Shown: one piece after another, positions 51,646-54,624 of the stretch
Position numbering within the stretch: the first letter of the stretch is position 1
Layout: every line of letters begins with the position of its first letter
Assembly (NCBI GenBank): GCA_021796435.1
Contig: JAJYXM010000016.1
Span: 1 to 54,624 of the forward strand
Direction: 5' to 3'
Length of the DNA stretch: 54,624 nt
Source: a bacterium
GTDB taxonomy: Bacteria > Patescibacteriota > Patescibacteriia > 2-12-FULL-60-25
The notes under the pieces: generated by a model
The model's database searches: none
What the model was told of the DNA's origin: nothing
The model's input: the letters and a program-made list of their open reading frames with translations, nothing else
Program-made: the position numbers and the translations under genes

Positions 51646-52533
51646 ATGGGCTCCGGTCCTCTGGACGCCTGGATCGGCAGTCGATATCCTCAGGTGAAAG
51701 CGGGGGTGGATTGCGCGAGGAGGCCGGGCGTGGCAGCCGCGACGAGGGAGGGACGCGACAGCGAACACGTGGGGTCGGAGGCGCTTGCGCTGACCGACTC
51801 GCATGGCGCTTCGTGGGCTTGCGCTGACGACGAAGGGACGTCATCGTCGTCCACCGTCGCACTCCTCCCAGCCCGAGCCGAACATGGCCTGCTCGTGGCT
51901 GCATGCCCTTCGATCCGCGAACGCTGCGTCTTCGTCTCTACGATCGAACTCACGCTCGCGACCGAAGCAGGGACGATCGCCCTGCTGCCTTTGCGCGCGG
52001 GCCAACACGCTTTCGCAGCGCACTTCGTGCGGTTCGCACGCGATCCAGTGCCCAGCTGGATCTTCCACGGAGCAGGATGGGAAGTCAGGTTTTCGCTCGG
52101 CTTGGTTCCGGGGAAAAGCGCGCTCGTCATGCGCTGCGACCGGAGAGGCGATGGTCGCGCGATCGTGGAGATCAGGCCGCTCCTTGCAATGCGTGCGGTC
52201 TCCGCGACGAAGCGCGAGCATGGAGGCGCGGTGAACTTCGTGAGGATGCGTCGCGAGGCGGTCCTCGTGAAGCCGGAACTGCTCTTGCCCGCGCTCGCGT
52301 TCCGATTCTGCGGCCGATTCGTCGGTTCACCTGAATGGCGGCATCATGACCCGGAGGATCTCTGGACCCCTGGTACGTTCCGCGCTCCCGTCAACCCCGG
52401 CGTGTCGATGCTTGTCGCCTGCGGGATCGAGAGCCTGCCCGAGGAACCGCTCCAATTGCTCTGGTGGCGTGTCCGCAGTGGCGGCGTCATGACCCGTCCA
52501 GGCATCGCAAGCGTCCACCCGCGAGCTGTCTAG
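51646..52533 (+). CDS. Stand-alone glycogen-debranching-enzyme N-terminal-like domain
   Basis: The protein has 295 residues. The matching features are: ALLPARAEHGLLVAACP (as in the RRYHGLLVA motif), HFVRFARDPVPSWIFHGAGWEVRFSLGLVPGKSALVMR, VEIRPLLAMRAV, and HHDPEDLWTPGTFRAPVNPG. These follow the order of the GDE N-domain. The catalytic (alpha/alpha)6 domain is missing, so it is not an active debranching enzyme by itself. The start is uncertain; in-frame GTG codons at 51694 and 51730 would drop the Arg-rich beginning. Bases 52534-52916 after it hold nothing I can support. Confidence 0.65.
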   Translation: MGSGPLDAWIGSRYPQVKAGVDCARRPGVAAATREGRDSEHVGSEALALTDSHGASWACADDEGTSSSSTVALLPARAEHGLLVAACPSIRERCVFVSTIELTLATEAGTIALLPLRAGQHAFAAHFVRFARDPVPSWIFHGAGWEVRFSLGLVPGKSALVMRCDRRGDGRAIVEIRPLLAMRAVSATKREHGGAVNFVRMRREAVLVKPELLLPALAFRFCGRFVGSPEWRHHDPEDLWTPGTFRAPVNPGVSMLVACGIESLPEEPLQLLWWRVRSGGVMTRPGIASVHPRAV

Positions 52534-52916
52534 GCTGAAGTGCTCCCGCTCTCCACGGGCGAATCGCCGGGCGCGGGAAGATGTCGGCGAATTCACCGGA
52601 AACGGCCTCCTCGGTGCCGGCTTCGCCGGCCTCGTGGTATGGTCCATCCGAAGCAACGAGGCGTTGCCACTCCCTCCACGATCGGCCGGTTCTCCTCCGA
52701 AGCGCCTTGGCTTCACCGGCGGTTCGCTCGGCTTACCCTTTCACCGAGTCGGGCGCCGGTTTGCCCGCAGTGAAATGACCCAGATCGCCCGCAGCCCGGA
52801 AGCCCGTGAGCCGAGCACCGAGCAAAGGACGGCGCCAACGCGAGTGACATGGCGGTGCCCGTTGTACTAGCGTTCCGGGTGCTGACCTTGAGGTGACGGG
52901 CTCGCGTGAGGCAATC

Positions 52917-53162
52917 ATGGCAGGTGAACGGATCCCAGCGATCATGCTTGGCCGATGGGTACCGATCGTGCTCACAATCATCGGAGTCGCCGCGTTCGCG
53001 CTCGTGTGCGTGGGGGCTTGGCGAGACACCGGATGGATGATGCGGGGGATCGTCATCTGCAGCGCTCTGTGCGTCGCCGGAGCCATCGGCTTCTCGCTCA
53101 GTAGAAATCTGGGAAAAGGGGGCGCTCCCCACACCAAGCGGCCGTCGCCACCGCTGCCGTGA
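52917..53162 (+). CDS. Small two-helix membrane protein
   Basis: The protein has 81 residues from the ATG at 52917, with GAGG upstream; an in-frame GTG at 52893 is possible. Two hydrophobic helices (~12-33 and ~44-60) are followed by a basic tail. No family. Confidence 0.5.
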   Translation: MAGERIPAIMLGRWVPIVLTIIGVAAFALVCVGAWRDTGWMMRGIVICSALCVAGAIGFSLSRNLGKGGAPHTKRPSPPLP

Positions 53163-53264
53163 GACGCTGCAAGCGCAGGGGCGCGCGCTGAGGTCGCGAC
53201 CCGCGGGGCTCGTCCACCACGACGACTACCTGAATCGGGACGTGCAGGTCGCGAGGTCAAGGAG

Positions 53265-53420
53265 ATAGGTAACCCGTCAGCGATTCCATCGGTTGCGCGC
53301 TGCGCCTCAAGCTCGTCACGCATGCCGCAGCCCACCGGGACGCGCACGGAGCGGAGTCCTCGTCGCCGTGCGTCTCCGAGGATGGCGACACTCCGATCCG
53401 AGGTTCAGGTCGATCACGGT
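53265..53420 (-). pseudogene. Decayed response-regulator receiver fragment
   Basis: On the minus strand the DNA is clearly like the receiver gene at the window end: both carry GACGAGCTTGAGGC-CAG and the surrounding codons of the phosphorylation-to-Lys stretch. This copy has frameshifts and stops. It is a broken paralogue, and nothing else is supportable between 53163 and 53523. Confidence 0.6.
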
Positions 53421-53523
53421 CGGTTACCCACGGAATCCATTGCGGCTTCTCGACTCCACATGTCAGCCCTCCTGCGGGACCGCTGCAGGCCGCCGCGCGA
53501 AGTCGATGTGGTACGATGCGACC

Positions 53524-54011
53524 ATGGCACAGGCGCTGCTGCGGAAAGCCACGAAATGCGCACTCGTGGCTGCCCTCGTGGCCTCGTGCGGGGGGAAAGC
53601 GACGCTTGCGACTGGTGGACATGCGCCGACTCGGCCGACGGCCCGACCGCGTGTCTGACTCAAGTATCGGCCGCAGGCACGCAGTCGCGCTGCGTCGTGA
53701 GCATCATCGCTGCAGATGGCGAGCCGTGCAGTTCGAGCACCGAGCACTTGGCAGAGTGCGCGAGCGGGTTGATCTGTTCATCTGAGGGTTGTCGCCCACT
53801 GGTGCCGCTTGGCGAGCCATGCGTGGAAGGTGCCATGGGCGACTTCTGTGAGCCCGGAGCCACCTGCGACTTCGACGTGACAAAGCGGTGCGTCGCTTCC
53901 CGCGCGCCAGGCGATGCATGCTCCACCCGGTCCCAATGCGAAGGATACTCGTGTCTTCAGGGGCGCTGTACACTCGTCGCACCCGCGACGTTCGGCCTGT
54001 GCATCGATTGA
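53524..54011 (+). pseudogene. Cys-rich lipoprotein interrupted by a frameshift in a G-run
   Basis: From the ATG at 53524: MAQALLRKATKCALVAALVASC is a lipoprotein signal with lipobox. It is then followed, in a different frame, by ESDACDWWTCADSADGPTACL and the Cys-rich tail CVVSIIAADGEPCSSSTEHL...CEPGATCDFDVTKRC. The frames join if a run of six G (about 53590-53595) had seven. So the gene is probably one ~160-residue lipoprotein, either phase-variable, broken or misread. Confidence 0.65.
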
Positions 54012-54364
54012 GGGGTTCGGAGTACGGGTTGCGCTTTGCCTCATCAACAGCTGCGATCTGCACAGCGCGCCATCTGCGGCCAGGAAGTCGGTTGCGATAT
54101 TCCGCGACCGCTTTTCATGCTGCGCCAATTCGGACCATGGTTTGCAAGGCAGTCGCACAGGCCTAAGTCAGGTCGACCTGATCACGGGCATGTCGGCCGT
54201 CATGCAAGGCATGCGCTCGACCGACTACGTCGCGCTACTGAAGCGGGTCGACGGCGGCGCTCATGACATGGATCGCTGACCGTAACGGGATACATCGGGT
54301 GAACGAAACAGCCCTTTCGGCGAGTCGATCCGGCGGGCAACAGGCGCTCAAAGTTTCTCATGTC

Positions 54365-54624
54365 TCATGTCAATCGCTCGCGCTTCGCTGCAGACTCGTC
54401 ACGAATCACGTCGCGAGAGTTGAGCAAGTCGGTAACGCACGTCACGACTTCCTTCGGCGGCCACGGCTTGCCGAACGCTGCGTGAGCTAGCCCGTCGGCT
54501 GCAAGCTGTGCCTCAAGCTCGTCATGCATGTCACCGCTCACCAGGATGCGAACGCAAGGCAGCCCCTGCCGGCGCGCCGCTTCGAGGATGGTAAGGCCTG
54601 ACTGTCCGGAGCCCAGATCCTTGT
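54365..54624 (-). CDS. Response-regulator receiver domain (5' end outside window)
   Basis: The minus-strand frame from the window edge reads DLGSGQSGLTILEAARRQGL, then RILVSGDMHDE and FGKPWPPKEVVTCV, ending with TGA at 54365-54367. The Lys of the FGKPW motif and the SG element are receiver hallmarks. The phospho-acceptor Asp lies at or beyond the window edge (D of DLGSG is present). It is missed if only longer frames are counted. Bases 54012-54364 contain nothing I can support. Confidence 0.75.
   Translation of the reverse strand, partial: KDLGSGQSGLTILEAARRQGLPCVRILVSGDMHDELEAQLAADGLAHAAFGKPWPPKEVVTCVTDLLNSRDVIRDESAAKRERLT

Noticed and set aside
1-54624. CRISPR array, rRNA operon or complete IS element
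   Set aside because: No regularly spaced short repeats, no rRNA landmarks and no transposase with flanking inverted repeats were seen.

Overview
The window looks like two unrelated kinds of DNA joined near base 6,970. Bases 1-6,960 have about 50% GC in the two largest genes. They encode the C-terminus of a surface protein, two Kelch-like lipoproteins, an O-antigen-ligase-like membrane protein with TPR repeats, and a coiled-coil protein. The YPVALAGRVP-type surface repeat and the Wzy/TPR fusion are what I associate with Patescibacteria (CPR), so that assignment is by resemblance. From about 7.0 kb onward the DNA is GC-rich. The right end (38.5-54.6 kb) looks like a Myxococcota/Polyangia-type chromosome: Cys-rich and MopE-like lipoproteins, an FGE-fold lipoprotein with a Gly/Ser linker, and a 1,662-residue hybrid histidine kinase. 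The join coincides with the 3' end of a tRNA/tmRNA-like gene that has no body. It is therefore either an integration boundary or, more likely given the taxonomic mismatch, a chimeric contig.

Bases 7.0-33.7 kb read as an integrative element. Its right end carries an excisionase/tyrosine-recombinase pair whose stop lies 22 bp from a tmRNA-like 3' end (33,668-33,692). Its cargo is dense anti-phage machinery. (a) A two-gene CBASS has an HNH-SAVED effector (Cap5) and a SMODS CD-NTase with an AGS-C tail (7.3-10.0 kb). (b) A second, type III CBASS has CD-NTase, HORMA and TRIP13 genes on the plus strand. Diverging from them on the minus strand are a CapH-like repressor, a CapP-like HExxH protease, an unknown 170-residue protein and a second Cap5 (10.0-15.8 kb). 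(c) A three-gene overlapping operon of unknown function encodes a tandem MazF/PemK-fold protein, a small protein and a Lon-protease-like domain fused to a membrane region (15.8-19.0 kb).

An ECF-like sigma factor and a small partner (19.1-20.5 kb) precede the most unusual unit: a tightly overlapping operon (20.5-25.7 kb). It encodes an E2-like protein, a small membrane protein, a JAMM peptidase fused to an RWD/E2-like domain, an E1 (ThiF-fold) enzyme, a second small membrane protein, a VirD4/TraD-like DNA-translocase ATPase and a membrane zinc-ribbon protein. With the replication-relaxation protein at 26.9 kb this looks like ubiquitin-like conjugation wired to element DNA transfer or replication. 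Further cargo includes an HNH nuclease, a winged-helix protein, an AlbA_2/Schlafen-like protein coupled to a membrane protein, and an accessory peptide deformylase.

Bases 33.7-38.2 kb form a decayed zone: an endonuclease/exonuclease/phosphatase protein, a truncated SIR2 gene and a frameshifted DNA methyltransferase with a nuclease-like tail. Beyond it lie three putative lipoproteins, a carbamoyltransferase with an isochorismatase-fold partner, a GIY-YIG-like mini-protein, a non-specific nuclease with a lamin-tail domain, the hybrid kinase, a stand-alone glycogen-debranching-enzyme N-domain, a lipoprotein gene broken in a G-run, and two receiver-domain copies, one decayed and one cut by the window end. 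No CRISPR array, rRNA or complete tRNA was seen.
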